This document shows positions 50,984 to 60,009 of a stretch of 64,000 nt of DNA, piece after piece; within the stretch, counting starts at the first letter, position 1, and each line of letters begins with the position of its first letter. The notes under the pieces were generated by a model that did no database searches, was not told the origin of the DNA, and saw only the letters and a program-made list of their open reading frames with translations. The stretch covers positions 558,001-622,000 of the forward strand of contig NZ_CP053939.1 of NCBI RefSeq assembly GCF_013267835.1. The letters run 5' to 3'. Source of the DNA: Neisseria mucosa (GTDB lineage Bacteria; Pseudomonadota; Gammaproteobacteria; Burkholderiales; Neisseriaceae). A program made the position numbers and the translations under genes.

Positions 50984-51190
50984 TTATGCACAAAGCCGCA
51001 TAACCTTGTTTTACCTATAAATTTTCACTGTATGATTATAGTAAAATCTTATAAATATAACTTATTGATTTTATTACATCTTATTTGATTAAATTTTAGT
51101 CAATTTAAGACTTGGTTTGTTCCTAAAGAAAATTTTACGATTACCCAAAGCTTATCAACAGATTTATCCACAGAGATTGTGTATAGATTT
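50984..51190. other. DnaA-box-like cluster in an AT-rich gap (possible origin or DnaA-binding region)
   Basis: The 496-base gap between proS and fghA contains no gene. It holds TTATGCACA (50984-50992) and TTATCCACA (51164-51172), both perfect TTATNCACA boxes. TTATCAACA (51152-51160, one mismatch) and a weaker reverse box (TGTGTATAG, about 51178-51186) lie beside the second. Between them lies a very AT-rich stretch of about 120 bases. The layout resembles a bacterial replication origin or a DnaA-controlled promoter. dnaA itself is not in the window. Confidence 0.45.
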
Positions 51191-51335
51191 TAAATGCTGT
51201 CGGCGTAATGATTTCGCATGATTGGCAAGCCTTATTTAAAGCAGATTTGGTTGCCTTAAAAAGATGGGGCAACAACACAATGGGCAGGTTTTGCGCTAAC
51301 ATTCTGCTTATTGTTGTTTCCTTACAAGGAATAAA

Positions 51336-52184
51336 ATGAAAAATTCAGAATTGCATTTGCTGGAACGCAGAAAGATGTTTAACGGGCATCAGGAACGCTA
51401 CCGCCACTTTTCTCAAACCTGCCGGACGGATATGGTATTTGATGTCTATCTGCCGCCACAAGTCTTAAAAGGTTATCCCGCGCCTGTTTTATATTTCCTT
51501 TCCGGCTTAAATAGCGATGGTTCTGAATTGGTTCAACAAAGCGGAATCCAACGTTTTGCAACGCAATGGAATATTATCGTAGTTTTTCCGGATACCTCGC
51601 CACGCGGTCAGCATGTTGCCGACGGCGGTGAACATTATCTTGGACGGGGCGCCGGATTTTATGTTGACGCAACTGAAGCACCTTGGGTGCAGCATTATCA
51701 AATGGAAAGCTATATCAGCCAAGAATTACCTGATTTGATTGAGCATCATTTTCCGGTAACGAAAGAGCGCAGCATTGCAGGTTTCAGCATGGGCGGGCAT
51801 GGCGCGCTGTATTTGGCTTTGAAGCATCCCGGCCGATATGCTGCGGTTTCTGCTTTTGCGCCTTTATGTCATCCTATCGATACGGAAGGTGGCAGGCAGG
51901 TGTTTTCTGCTTATTTGGGGCAAAACGTGGAAACATGGAAACGCTATGACAGTACAGAACTGCTTCAGACGGCCTCGCATAAATTGCCTGTTTTGATTGA
52001 TGTCGGCAGTGAAGATACTTTGTACCCTGAAGTCCTGCAACCCGAAGGGTTTGTCCGCTCAGCACGAGAAAAAGGTTTCGCTATCCAATATAAAGTCCGT
52101 CCGGGCTATGGCCATGATTATTTCTTTATTGCCAGCTTTATTGATTCGCATATTGAGTTTCACGCTCAGGCATTAGGGCTTTAA
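51336..52184 (+). CDS. fghA: S-formylglutathione hydrolase FghA
   Basis: The 282-residue alpha/beta hydrolase has the nucleophile elbow GFSMGGHGA, the SGLNSDGSELVQQSG oxyanion segment and C-terminal GYGHDYFFIASF with the catalytic His. FghA splits S-formylglutathione in formaldehyde detoxification. The usual partner alcohol dehydrogenase AdhC is not adjacent. AAGGAA precedes the start. Confidence 0.94.
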   Translation: MKNSELHLLERRKMFNGHQERYRHFSQTCRTDMVFDVYLPPQVLKGYPAPVLYFLSGLNSDGSELVQQSGIQRFATQWNIIVVFPDTSPRGQHVADGGEHYLGRGAGFYVDATEAPWVQHYQMESYISQELPDLIEHHFPVTKERSIAGFSMGGHGALYLALKHPGRYAAVSAFAPLCHPIDTEGGRQVFSAYLGQNVETWKRYDSTELLQTASHKLPVLIDVGSEDTLYPEVLQPEGFVRSAREKGFAIQYKVRPGYGHDYFFIASFIDSHIEFHAQALGL

Positions 52185-52197
52185 GCAGTATTGAATA

Positions 52198-52244
52198 AAA
52201 GGCCGTCTGAAATCCGATTAATGGTTGGATTTCAGACGGCCTTT
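52198..52244. terminator. DUS inverted-repeat hairpin
   Basis: AAAGGCCGTCTGAAATCC and GGATTTCAGACGGCCTTT make an 18-bp stem between the convergent fghA and recA genes. Confidence 0.8.
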
Positions 52245-52279
52245 ATTTGGTCTTTTTTGACCTTTAATTTTAAACAGAC

Positions 52280-53326
52280 TTATTCCTCAGGACGTTCGCC
52301 GTCGGTATCGTCCAATTTGCCTTCGGTAATATCGACATTGATACCGACTGCCGCACGGATTTTGGCATCGATTTCGTTGGCGATATCAGGATTTTCTTTC
52401 AGCCAAACGCGTACATTGTCTTTACCTTGGCCAATTTTTGCGCCGTTGTAGCTGTACCATGCGCCGGATTTTTCAACGATGTCATGTTTGACGCCCAAGT
52501 CGATCAATTCGCCTTCCCAGCTGATGCCTTCGCCGTAAAGAATATCGAATTCGGCTTGACGGAACGGAGGGGCAACTTTGTTTTTGATGACTTTGACTTT
52601 GGTTTCGTTACCAATCACGTCATCGCCTTTTTTAATCTGACCGGTACGGCGGATGTCGAGGCGGACGGAGGCATAGAATTTGAGCGCGTTACCGCCGGTT
52701 GTGGTTTCAGGGCTGCCGAACATTACGCCGATTTTCATACGGATTTGGTTAATGAAAACAACCAGTGTATTGGTGCGTTTGATGTGGCCGGTCAATTTAC
52801 GCAGGGCTTGGCTCATCAGGCGGGCTTGCAGGCCGACGTGGCTGTCGCCCATTTCGCCTTCGATCTCGGCTTTAGGCACAAGTGCGGCTACGGAGTCGAC
52901 AACGACCATATCGATACCGCCGGAGCGTACCAAGGTGTCGCAGATTTCCAATGCCTGTTCGCCGGTATCCGGTTGGGAGAGATAGAGTTCTTCGACTTTT
53001 ACGCCGAGTTTGCGGGCGTAAATCGGGTCAAAAGCATGCTCTGCATCGATGAATGCGCAGATGCCGCCATTTTTTTGGCATTGGGCAATGGCCTCGAGAC
53101 AGAGTGTGGTTTTACCGGAGGATTCCGGACCGAAAATTTCAACCACACGGCCGCGGGGCAGGCCGCCGACGCCGAGCGCCAAGTCCACGCCGAGGGAGCC
53201 GGTAGAAATAACATCAAGGTTTTCTTCCTGTTGGCTGCCGTCCATTTTCATGATGGAGCCTTTGCCGAAGTTTTTTTCGATTTGGGCAAGGGCTGCGGCT
53301 AAGGCTTTGCTTTTTTCGTCTGACAT
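52280..53326 (-). CDS. recA: Recombinase RecA
   Basis: The 348-residue recombinase has Walker [11 protein letters not shown], Walker [10 protein letters not shown] and the L2 region [14 protein letters not shown]. RecA is required for homologous recombination, including uptake-dependent transformation. No LexA-type SOS box is visible upstream, in line with the lack of a classic SOS response in Neisseria. The C-terminus is acidic. Confidence 0.98.
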   Translation of the reverse strand: MSDEKSKALAAALAQIEKNFGKGSIMKMDGSQQEENLDVISTGSLGVDLALGVGGLPRGRVVEIFGPESSGKTTLCLEAIAQCQKNGGICAFIDAEHAFDPIYARKLGVKVEELYLSQPDTGEQALEICDTLVRSGGIDMVVVDSVAALVPKAEIEGEMGDSHVGLQARLMSQALRKLTGHIKRTNTLVVFINQIRMKIGVMFGSPETTTGGNALKFYASVRLDIRRTGQIKKGDDVIGNETKVKVIKNKVAPPFRQAEFDILYGEGISWEGELIDLGVKHDIVEKSGAWYSYNGAKIGQGKDNVRVWLKENPDIANEIDAKIRAAVGINVDITEGKLDDTDGERPEE

Positions 53327-53415
53327 GTTTTCTCTCCGAAAGGAAATATGAATCGCTAAGAATTTATTTAGCTATTATCGCACAAATTAAGAAAAAGTAT
53401 AGTTTTATTTTTATT

Positions 53416-53459
53416 TTTCAGACGGCCTGTGTTTTTTGTATGCAACAGGCCGTCTGAAA
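53416..53459. terminator. DUS inverted-repeat hairpin (tail-to-tail)
   Basis: TTTCAGACGGCCTGT and ACAGGCCGTCTGAAA form a 15-bp stem downstream of aroA. Confidence 0.75.
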
Positions 53460-53473
53460 TATTGAATAATCAA

Positions 53474-54766
53474 TCAGTTGGTCAATGATGCAAAAACTTG
53501 GAAATACTCGGGGAAAGTTTTATGCGTACATTTCGGGTCGTTGATGATGACGGGGACGCCCAAAAGCGAAACCAGCGAGAAACACATGGCCATGCGGTGG
53601 TCGTCGTAAGTGTCGATGACGGCATCGGGGGTAAGCGTTTCGGGCGGTGTAATATGGATGGCTTCGGCTTCTTCGATGACGTCTGAGCCCAGTTTGCGCA
53701 GTTCGGTTGCCATGGCGGCGATACGGTCGGTTTCTTTGACGCGCCATGAACCGATATTGCGCAGGGTGCAGGGTTGTTTGGTGGCCAATGCGACGATGGC
53801 CAGAGTCATGGCCGCATCTGGAATATGGTTGGCATCCAAATCAAAAGCCTGAACCTTGCGTTCGGCAGGACGGGAAATTTCTACAAAATTTTCGCCCCAA
53901 ATAACATCCGCACCGATTTTCTCCAATTCGCGTGCGAAGGCAACGTCGCCTTGAATGCTGTGTGCGCCGATGCCGGTTACGCGGATGGGTGTACCGGCAA
54001 TCAGGCCTGCGCCCAAGAAATAAGATGCGCTGGAGGCATCGCCTTCTACATATAAATGCTCTGGCGCATGATATTTGGCATCGGCCGGGATTTTAAATAC
54101 ACGGTAGTCTTCATTGATGATGTCCACACCGAACTGCGCCATCAGCTTGAGCGTGATGTCGATATAAGGTTTGGAAATCAACTCGCCTACCATGTGGATT
54201 TCAAATGCTTGTCCGGTCAAGGGCAAAGCCATCAGCAGGGCGGTCAGGAATTGGCTGGAAACATTGCCTTTAATTGGAATAACGCGCTCGCCGTTGTCTT
54301 GGCGTTTACCGATCTGAAGCGGCGGATAGTTTTCATTGCCTAGATATTGTACGTCCGCGCCGGCAATGCGCAACGCGTCGACCAAATCGCCGATGGGGCG
54401 TTCGTGCATACGCGGTACACCATGCAGATGATAGTCGCCGCCCAAAACGGCAAGTGCGGCAGTCAAGGGACGGAATGCCGTACCGGCATTGCCTAAAAAC
54501 AAATCGGCAGTTGGGTTGGGAAAGCGGCCGCCGGTGCCATGAACTTTCAGACGGCCTTCAGGTAAAGATTCAATTTGCACGCCGAGTTTGTCGAGTGCTT
54601 CAAGCATTCGGTCGGTATCGTCGGATTTGAGCAAAGAATGGATTTCGCAAACGTTGTCGGAGAGTGCCGCCAAGAGCAGCGTGCGGTTGCTGATGCTTTT
54701 GGAACCGGGCAGGGCAACGGTAGAGGGCTTGAGTGTGGAAGCGGGCAGGCGGATGGATTCGGTCAT
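53474..54766 (-). CDS. aroA: 3-phosphoshikimate 1-carboxyvinyltransferase AroA
   Basis: The 430-residue EPSP synthase has [17 protein letters not shown], the glyphosate-site motif [17 protein letters not shown] and [19 protein letters not shown], all as in class I enzymes. It adds enolpyruvate to shikimate-3-phosphate in aromatic amino acid synthesis. A single gene between recA and the RTX protein. Confidence 0.97.
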   Translation of the reverse strand: MTESIRLPASTLKPSTVALPGSKSISNRTLLLAALSDNVCEIHSLLKSDDTDRMLEALDKLGVQIESLPEGRLKVHGTGGRFPNPTADLFLGNAGTAFRPLTAALAVLGGDYHLHGVPRMHERPIGDLVDALRIAGADVQYLGNENYPPLQIGKRQDNGERVIPIKGNVSSQFLTALLMALPLTGQAFEIHMVGELISKPYIDITLKLMAQFGVDIINEDYRVFKIPADAKYHAPEHLYVEGDASSASYFLGAGLIAGTPIRVTGIGAHSIQGDVAFARELEKIGADVIWGENFVEISRPAERKVQAFDLDANHIPDAAMTLAIVALATKQPCTLRNIGSWRVKETDRIAAMATELRKLGSDVIEEAEAIHITPPETLTPDAVIDTYDDHRMAMCFSLVSLLGVPVIINDPKCTHKTFPEYFQVFASLTN

Positions 54767-54849
54767 GGGTCAGGATTTCAAATTGTAGACAAAACGATAT
54801 TATACGCAGGCAAAGGCCGTCTGAAAAATGGAAGTGGCGTTGTAGGCAA

Positions 54850-54883
54850 GAAAAGCCGGACTCTTTTTGAAAGTCCGGCTTTG
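54850..54883. terminator. Intrinsic terminator after the RTX glucanase gene
   Basis: AAAGCCGGACT (54852-54862) and AGTCCGGCTTT (54872-54882) make an 11-bp stem followed on the minus strand by T residues. Confidence 0.8.
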
Positions 54884-54904
54884 GGATGCTCGATATTTTA
54901 ATGG

Positions 54905-57457
54905 TTAACCCAAAATATGCATTAACTGGTCAATGTTGAACGTACCTTCGTCAAAGCGGAATTCGCTGACTGAGGGGATTTTTTGACCTTGGATATCGGA
55001 ATATTGGTGGTCGATGGTAATGAGGTCGTTGTGATTGTTTTCGTTACGAATGGTGATGTTCCAAGTCGTGCCGTCCTTTTCTTTGACGGTTTCGAGTGAC
55101 AGATCCGAGAGGGAAATGCCTGCTCCGAATTGGATGGCGTTTGTACCGTGATGGTCGAAAATGGTGTCATGGCCTTCGCCGCGATTGAATACGTAGGTAT
55201 CGTTACCGGCTTCGCCGCGCAATATATCGTCCCCTAAGCCGCCGAACAGTGTGTCGTTGCCTGCGCCGCCGTGAAGGATGTCGTTACCCGCTTCGCCCAA
55301 CAAGGTGTCGTTACCGGCGCCGCCATACAGCGTGTCGTTGTCTAAACCGCCGTTCAGATGGTCATTGCCACCGCCTCCGTAGAGAATATCGCTGCCGGCA
55401 TCGCCGTTGATGACGTCGTCTCCGGTGCCGCTGGACAATTTGTCATTGCCGCTGCCGCCGTGAATCTCATCATTGCCCCGGTTGCCGTAGATGATGTCTT
55501 CGCTTTCAGTACCTTTGATATGGTCGTCGGCGTGGGTGCCGTTGAATGTGGTTTTGCCGTCGGCAAAGGTTTGGCTGACGCTTGCCTGCCCTAAATTGCT
55601 GACATAAAGCATATCCCAGACATCCAGGCTCGGTACGGTGACTTCCAGTGCCACCGGTTTGCCGTTTTCATAGATGACGGAAGATTCCAATGTGTGCATG
55701 GATATATCGTCTGAGTCGGGGGAAGCCAGTTGTACGATGGCTTGCTCGGCCTGTTCTGCGCTGATTTCCATATCAAACGGGATTCTGACTTTAGGGTTGT
55801 CGAGTTTCAGCGTGTGGTGGTTGGAGCTGTTCCAATTGGTGTCTTTGTCGAGGCCTGCGAGATTGATTAATTGGACAACTCGGCTGCCGTCTGCGGTGGC
55901 TTTGGTCCATGTATAAACTTTGCCTCCTTCGCCTGAGGTGGAAGTCATGTCGTAGCCGTCGGATGCTACGATGGAGGCATGACTGTCTTTGAGTTCAACC
56001 AAGCCTTCGCCGCGCAACAGCTCCTCATAGGCGGTAATGAATTGTTGATAGTTGAATTCTGATTTGGCCAGGGCTTCGTTGGTTTTGAGCGTTTGAGCGG
56101 GATAGTATGGATCTTGCAAAATACCAAAACCATGTGCGTTTTTATCCGGGTGGTTGTTTAATGCGGCAACAGTCATGTGGTAGCCGCCACTCGCTGCGAT
56201 AACGGCATCGACCAGCAATTCGTTGTCCGGATTGAGTTCGGAAGAATGATCTTCCGGGTGGGTACCTTTTTGAGTATAGGCGGCAATAATCGGGGAAACG
56301 TGATTGTAATCGTACAGACGGCCTACCAAGCGTTTAAGCTCGGCATAGTTGTGGTTTTCATAATGGGTATTTCCGGCTGTATCTTTAAAATCGCGCGGCC
56401 AGATTTCTGAGTAAGGAACATCCATGCCGGTGGTGGATAAGACATCGGCCCTGCCTGTGCTGATGTCGTTGATCATATAAGTTTGACCGTAATCGTGTAA
56501 CTTTTCCGCAGCCGCGGCTGACAAATCGTCATAACCGTCAGACATTCTGAAGTTTTCAGTCTTTTGGCCGTTTTGTATTTTATAAACGAGGTTATCACCC
56601 ATGGTATCGGCCTGCCAGCCGTCGAAGCCGCCTGTTTTCAGGGCTTTGATCATGGTGTTGACGATATAGTTTTGCCAGCTTTTGTCGGCAGGATCGACGA
56701 ATTGTTGTACGGATGTTTTGGTTTCTGCACCGGCTTTGCCGAAGTTGGAATGCTCTTGGGCATTGTAGAGTTTGACATTATTTAAAATGTCTTTGATGGC
56801 CGGGTTATCGAGTTCGTCATTGGAGGCAGCGTTAAGCATATTGTAGAGCATGGCACTGCCGCCTTTTTCGTGAATTTTATTCACGAGGTTTTTAATCAGC
56901 AGGGTATCGATTTGGGGAGGGTTGGGTTTGCCGTTGTTGACAGCCCAAGTCGCCCATTCTTGCTTGAAGCTGTTGACATTTGGAAATGGATTGGAGGTTG
57001 TGTCGTACACATCATAGAAGAAATAATTGTTGATGTGCATTTGTGCCAGCTGATCGATATTGTTTTGATAACCTTCGAGCTGGTCATTGGTCATGGAGTT
57101 GTTTCGTTCTGCCGAATTATCGTTAGATCCCGCCACTACGCCATAGCGGGGGAAAATGGTCCAGTCGTCTTCGACAGACAATCCCAGGGTTTTGCTGGTG
57201 TGGTTGCCGGTGTTGTCAACGGTTTCTACTTTGATGACGTAGCCCGAATTGGGTGAAAAAATATCGGAAGAAAGTTTGACGGAGGTTGCGTCCAGATGAT
57301 CCAATTTTTGGATTTCCGTACCCAAATGGCTGACGGTAACAGAGGTGATTTTGTCTGTCGCATTGGAGATGTTCAGAATAACATCATCGCCGTTGGTATA
57401 GGCTGCCTTGTTAAAGAGAATAGTCGGTAAAGGGGCTGTTTTTGCTTCAGTTGTCAT
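54905..57457 (-). CDS. Predicted secreted GH66 glucan hydrolase (dextranase-type) with RTX repeats
   Basis: The 850-residue protein has three parts. Residues about 1-95 look like an immunoglobulin-type domain (YTNGDDVILNISNATDKITS). Residues about 100-630 resemble the GH66 barrel of dextranases and cycloisomaltooligosaccharide glucanotransferases. GFDGWQADTMGD gives Asp284 and VPYSEIWPRDF gives Glu351; their spacing of 67 is close to the nucleophile and acid pair of Streptococcus mutans dextranase. Residues about 645-758 are RTX nonapeptides (GGAGNDTLLGEAGND), and the tail resembles a type I secretion signal. There is no N-terminal signal peptide. It should act outside the cell on alpha-1,6-glucan and need calcium. 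No HlyB/HlyD genes are in the window. The GH66 assignment is from motif memory, not a search. Confidence 0.78.
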   Translation of the reverse strand: MTTEAKTAPLPTILFNKAAYTNGDDVILNISNATDKITSVTVSHLGTEIQKLDHLDATSVKLSSDIFSPNSGYVIKVETVDNTGNHTSKTLGLSVEDDWTIFPRYGVVAGSNDNSAERNNSMTNDQLEGYQNNIDQLAQMHINNYFFYDVYDTTSNPFPNVNSFKQEWATWAVNNGKPNPPQIDTLLIKNLVNKIHEKGGSAMLYNMLNAASNDELDNPAIKDILNNVKLYNAQEHSNFGKAGAETKTSVQQFVDPADKSWQNYIVNTMIKALKTGGFDGWQADTMGDNLVYKIQNGQKTENFRMSDGYDDLSAAAAEKLHDYGQTYMINDISTGRADVLSTTGMDVPYSEIWPRDFKDTAGNTHYENHNYAELKRLVGRLYDYNHVSPIIAAYTQKGTHPEDHSSELNPDNELLVDAVIAASGGYHMTVAALNNHPDKNAHGFGILQDPYYPAQTLKTNEALAKSEFNYQQFITAYEELLRGEGLVELKDSHASIVASDGYDMTSTSGEGGKVYTWTKATADGSRVVQLINLAGLDKDTNWNSSNHHTLKLDNPKVRIPFDMEISAEQAEQAIVQLASPDSDDISMHTLESSVIYENGKPVALEVTVPSLDVWDMLYVSNLGQASVSQTFADGKTTFNGTHADDHIKGTESEDIIYGNRGNDEIHGGSGNDKLSSGTGDDVINGDAGSDILYGGGGNDHLNGGLDNDTLYGGAGNDTLLGEAGNDILHGGAGNDTLFGGLGDDILRGEAGNDTYVFNRGEGHDTIFDHHGTNAIQFGAGISLSDLSLETVKEKDGTTWNITIRNENNHNDLITIDHQYSDIQGQKIPSVSEFRFDEGTFNIDQLMHILG
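55184..55525 (-). repeat. RTX nonapeptide-repeat coding block
   Basis: About 12 consecutive units of the type GGxGNDxLx (e.g. GGSGNDKLS, GGAGNDTLF) are encoded. They form calcium-binding beta rolls that fold after type I export. The repeats are diverged at DNA level, which limits slippage. Confidence 0.9.
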
Positions 57458-57778
57458 GCTGTATATTCGCTTCTAAATATTATATTTTGAAATTGCCTTA
57501 ACAAATTAATATCACTTAAGTTGTTGATATGGATAATTGTTAAGACTTTTTAGTAGGAAGAGCGGAAAATAAGTTCCCCGTTTGATAGCAAATATCTAAA
57601 ATAATTCGGGTTATGATTGAAATTCAAAAAGGCCGTCTGAATGCTTTGTTATTCGAAAGGCGGTTTTTTGCAGGCATATAACCAAACACCATAAGAAAAT
57701 CAGAAACCATTCTTTCCTATTTTTTCAGACGGCCTTTAATATCGGCGGACAATCATTGATAAAAGCAAGAACACGACC
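57458..57778. other. Gene-free gap with promoters of the glucanase and cysG genes
   Basis: The gap holds an AT-rich stretch before the glucanase start, and two DUS about 100 bases apart (57631 and 57727, head-to-head). They may form a long weak hairpin. I see no gene and no convincing promoter boxes. Confidence 0.5.
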
Positions 57779-59176
57779 ATGAGCCATTATCCTTTGTTTG
57801 CCGATTTGAGAAACCGCCCTGTTTTACTGGCAGGCGCGGGCAAGGTTGCCGAGCGCAAGGCGGAAAGCCTGTTGTCTGCCGGAGCGCGCGTGCGCGTTGT
57901 TGCGGAAACTTTAAATCCTCAGTTTCAGCAATGGGCGGAAGAAGGGAAAATAGTTTGGCTGGGCGGCCTGTTTGAAGAAGCCATGCTGGACGAGGTGTAT
58001 TTCGTTATTGCGGCGACGGATGACGGTGTGTTTAACCGCCGTGTTTTTGAAGCGGCGGAACGACGGGCGAAATTGTGCAATACGGTGGATACGGCGGACT
58101 TGTGTTCGTTTATCGTGCCTGCCGTGGTGGATAGGGGGCCGTTGAAAATAGCCATATCCAGCGGCGGTACTGCGCCTGTATTGGCGCGGAAATGGCGGCA
58201 GATGATCGAGACATTGATTCCGCTGCATACGGGTACAATGGCGCGTATTGCCGGCAAATGGCGTGAGAAGGTTAAGCAAACGCTGAATAATGTCGAACAA
58301 CGCCGTTATTTTTGGGAAAAGTTGTTTGACAGCCGTTTCGGTATTTTTGCGGCTCAAAACAATATCGAGGCGGCGGAACGCGAATTGATTACGCAGTTAA
58401 ACCGGGAAACGCCGTTTGGCGGCGAAGTGGTTTTGGTGGGCGCAGGGCCGGGCGATCCTGGCTTGTTGACCATACATGCTTTGCAGGCGATTCAGGCTGC
58501 GGATACGGTGTTTTACGATGCTTTGGTGTCGGATGAGATTTTGGCGATGGTGCGTAAAGATGCGGTGAAAATAAGCGTGGGCAAACGCGCCGGTGCGCAT
58601 CATGTCCAGCAGGAAGAAACCAACCGTCTATTGGTTGAACATGCTCAAAAAGGCGAGCGCGTGGTGAGGTTGAAAGGCGGCGATCCTTTTGTGTTCGGGC
58701 GCGGCGGGGAGGAAGTGCAAACCCTGCATCAGGCCGGAATTGCCTACCGCATTGTGCCGGGCATTACTGCCGCGCTTGGTGCCACTGCTTATGCCGGTAT
58801 TCCGTTAACCCATCGTGATTGCGCCCAAAGTGCTTTATTTGTGACCGGCCATAGCAAACACGAGGGCAGTCAGCCCGATTGGCAGACTTTGGCTTTAAGC
58901 CGCCAAACGCTGGTGATCTATATGGGTACGCTTAAAGCGGCTGAAATTGCGGAAAAACTGATGGCTTATGGTAGACAGCCTTCTACGCCTGTCGCCGTGA
59001 TTTCCAATGGGACTTTACCGCATCAAACCGTGCGGACAGGCCGTCTGAAAGATTTGGGTTTGTTGGCCGCCGAAGCGGAGCGTCCGGCTTTAATGGTGAT
59101 TGGCGAAGTGGTTGCCCTGCGCAATGAGATGAAATGGTTCGGAGAAGGTATCGAATATTTCGAAGAAGCCGCGTAA
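57779..59176 (+). CDS. cysG: Siroheme synthase CysG
   Basis: The 465-residue protein joins an N-terminal precorrin-2 dehydrogenase/ferrochelatase (residues about 1-200, LLAGAGKVAERKAESLLSAG) and a C-terminal uroporphyrinogen III methyltransferase (GAGPGDPGLLTIHALQ, RLKGGDPFVFGRGGEE). Together they convert uroporphyrinogen III to siroheme for sulfite and nitrite reductases. No cys operon genes are next to it. Confidence 0.96.
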   Translation: MSHYPLFADLRNRPVLLAGAGKVAERKAESLLSAGARVRVVAETLNPQFQQWAEEGKIVWLGGLFEEAMLDEVYFVIAATDDGVFNRRVFEAAERRAKLCNTVDTADLCSFIVPAVVDRGPLKIAISSGGTAPVLARKWRQMIETLIPLHTGTMARIAGKWREKVKQTLNNVEQRRYFWEKLFDSRFGIFAAQNNIEAAERELITQLNRETPFGGEVVLVGAGPGDPGLLTIHALQAIQAADTVFYDALVSDEILAMVRKDAVKISVGKRAGAHHVQQEETNRLLVEHAQKGERVVRLKGGDPFVFGRGGEEVQTLHQAGIAYRIVPGITAALGATAYAGIPLTHRDCAQSALFVTGHSKHEGSQPDWQTLALSRQTLVIYMGTLKAAEIAEKLMAYGRQPSTPVAVISNGTLPHQTVRTGRLKDLGLLAAEAERPALMVIGEVVALRNEMKWFGEGIEYFEEAA

Positions 59177-59193
59177 AGAGAATGGATTAAATC

Positions 59194-59224
59194 AGGCCGT
59201 CTGAACATTGGTTTCAGACGGCCT
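59194..59224. terminator. DUS inverted-repeat hairpin
   Basis: CAGGCCGTCTGAA and TTTCAGACGGCCTT are paired between the convergent cysG and Nudix genes. Confidence 0.7.
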
Positions 59225-59228
59225 TGCC

Positions 59229-59834
59229 TTATTTAAAAGCTTGGCAATATTGCTGATAACGTTCTGCCAGTCCGTATAGAATGAGTGCGGTCAGCCCCCA
59301 GATGTCGTAGTGTTGGAAAGGCAGGGCGGGGAGGGCGAGGGTTTGATTGTTGTGATGAAGTTGGCGGAATGTGTAGTTTTGCAGGTTTAAGGCGAAGTCC
59401 AAAGGCAGATAAAAAATTTCTGCTACTTCGTCGGGATTGGCTTTGGGGTTGACGGGCTGGACGCAAATTGCTGGAACAGGCGTAACACGGTAGCCGGAAG
59501 GTGTGTCATAAAAGGGTAGCGGCGTAAAAGTTTGCCATACGGTAATCGGAATGGCGGTTTCTTCATAAGCCTCTCTTAACGCCGTTGCCGTTAGGCTGTC
59601 GTCTTGGGCATCTTCGCGGCCGCCGGCAAAGGCGATTTGCCCGGTGTGTTGCCTTAAGGTATCGGCTCTTTTAGTCAGTAAAATTTGCCACATTCCTTCA
59701 TGCAAGACAATGCCGACCAAAACGGCTGCTTCTTTGACCGTTTCAGCGGTAACTAATTGATTTCGCTCTGCTTGCATACGGCTGCTGAAGTGTGAAGCTT
59801 GAGTGAAGAAATGGATAATTTGGTCGGTATTCAT
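59229..59834 (-). CDS. Nudix hydrolase, CoA pyrophosphatase type
   Basis: The 201-residue protein has a Nudix box of the YeaB/NudL type (AFAGGREDAQDDSLTATAL then REAYEETAI) and the upstream segment LTKRADTLRQHTGQIAFAGG typical of coenzyme A pyrophosphatases. It probably cleaves CoA or acyl-CoA to 4'-phosphopantetheine and ADP. It diverges from the TPR gene across 175 bases. Confidence 0.88.
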   Translation of the reverse strand: MNTDQIIHFFTQASHFSSRMQAERNQLVTAETVKEAAVLVGIVLHEGMWQILLTKRADTLRQHTGQIAFAGGREDAQDDSLTATALREAYEETAIPITVWQTFTPLPFYDTPSGYRVTPVPAICVQPVNPKANPDEVAEIFYLPLDFALNLQNYTFRQLHHNNQTLALPALPFQHYDIWGLTALILYGLAERYQQYCQAFK

Positions 59835-60009
59835 CTTTGATGCTGATGGTTTTATGCAGATGAGGATTACACAAGGTTTACGGTTGCTGTGTCAACAAAA
59901 TAGGGTGCGTGTGTTACAGTTATGCCTGAATGATAAATAAAACTTTGCATCTGTTCTGCAAGTGCTTAGGCCGTCTGAAAATGTCGGCATGTTCTCAAAA
60001 AGGATAGTT

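Noticed and set aside
57631..57737. Terminator made by two distant uptake sequences before cysG
   Set aside because: The arms are about 90 bases apart and lie upstream of cysG and of the divergent glucanase gene, so a terminator role is doubtful.
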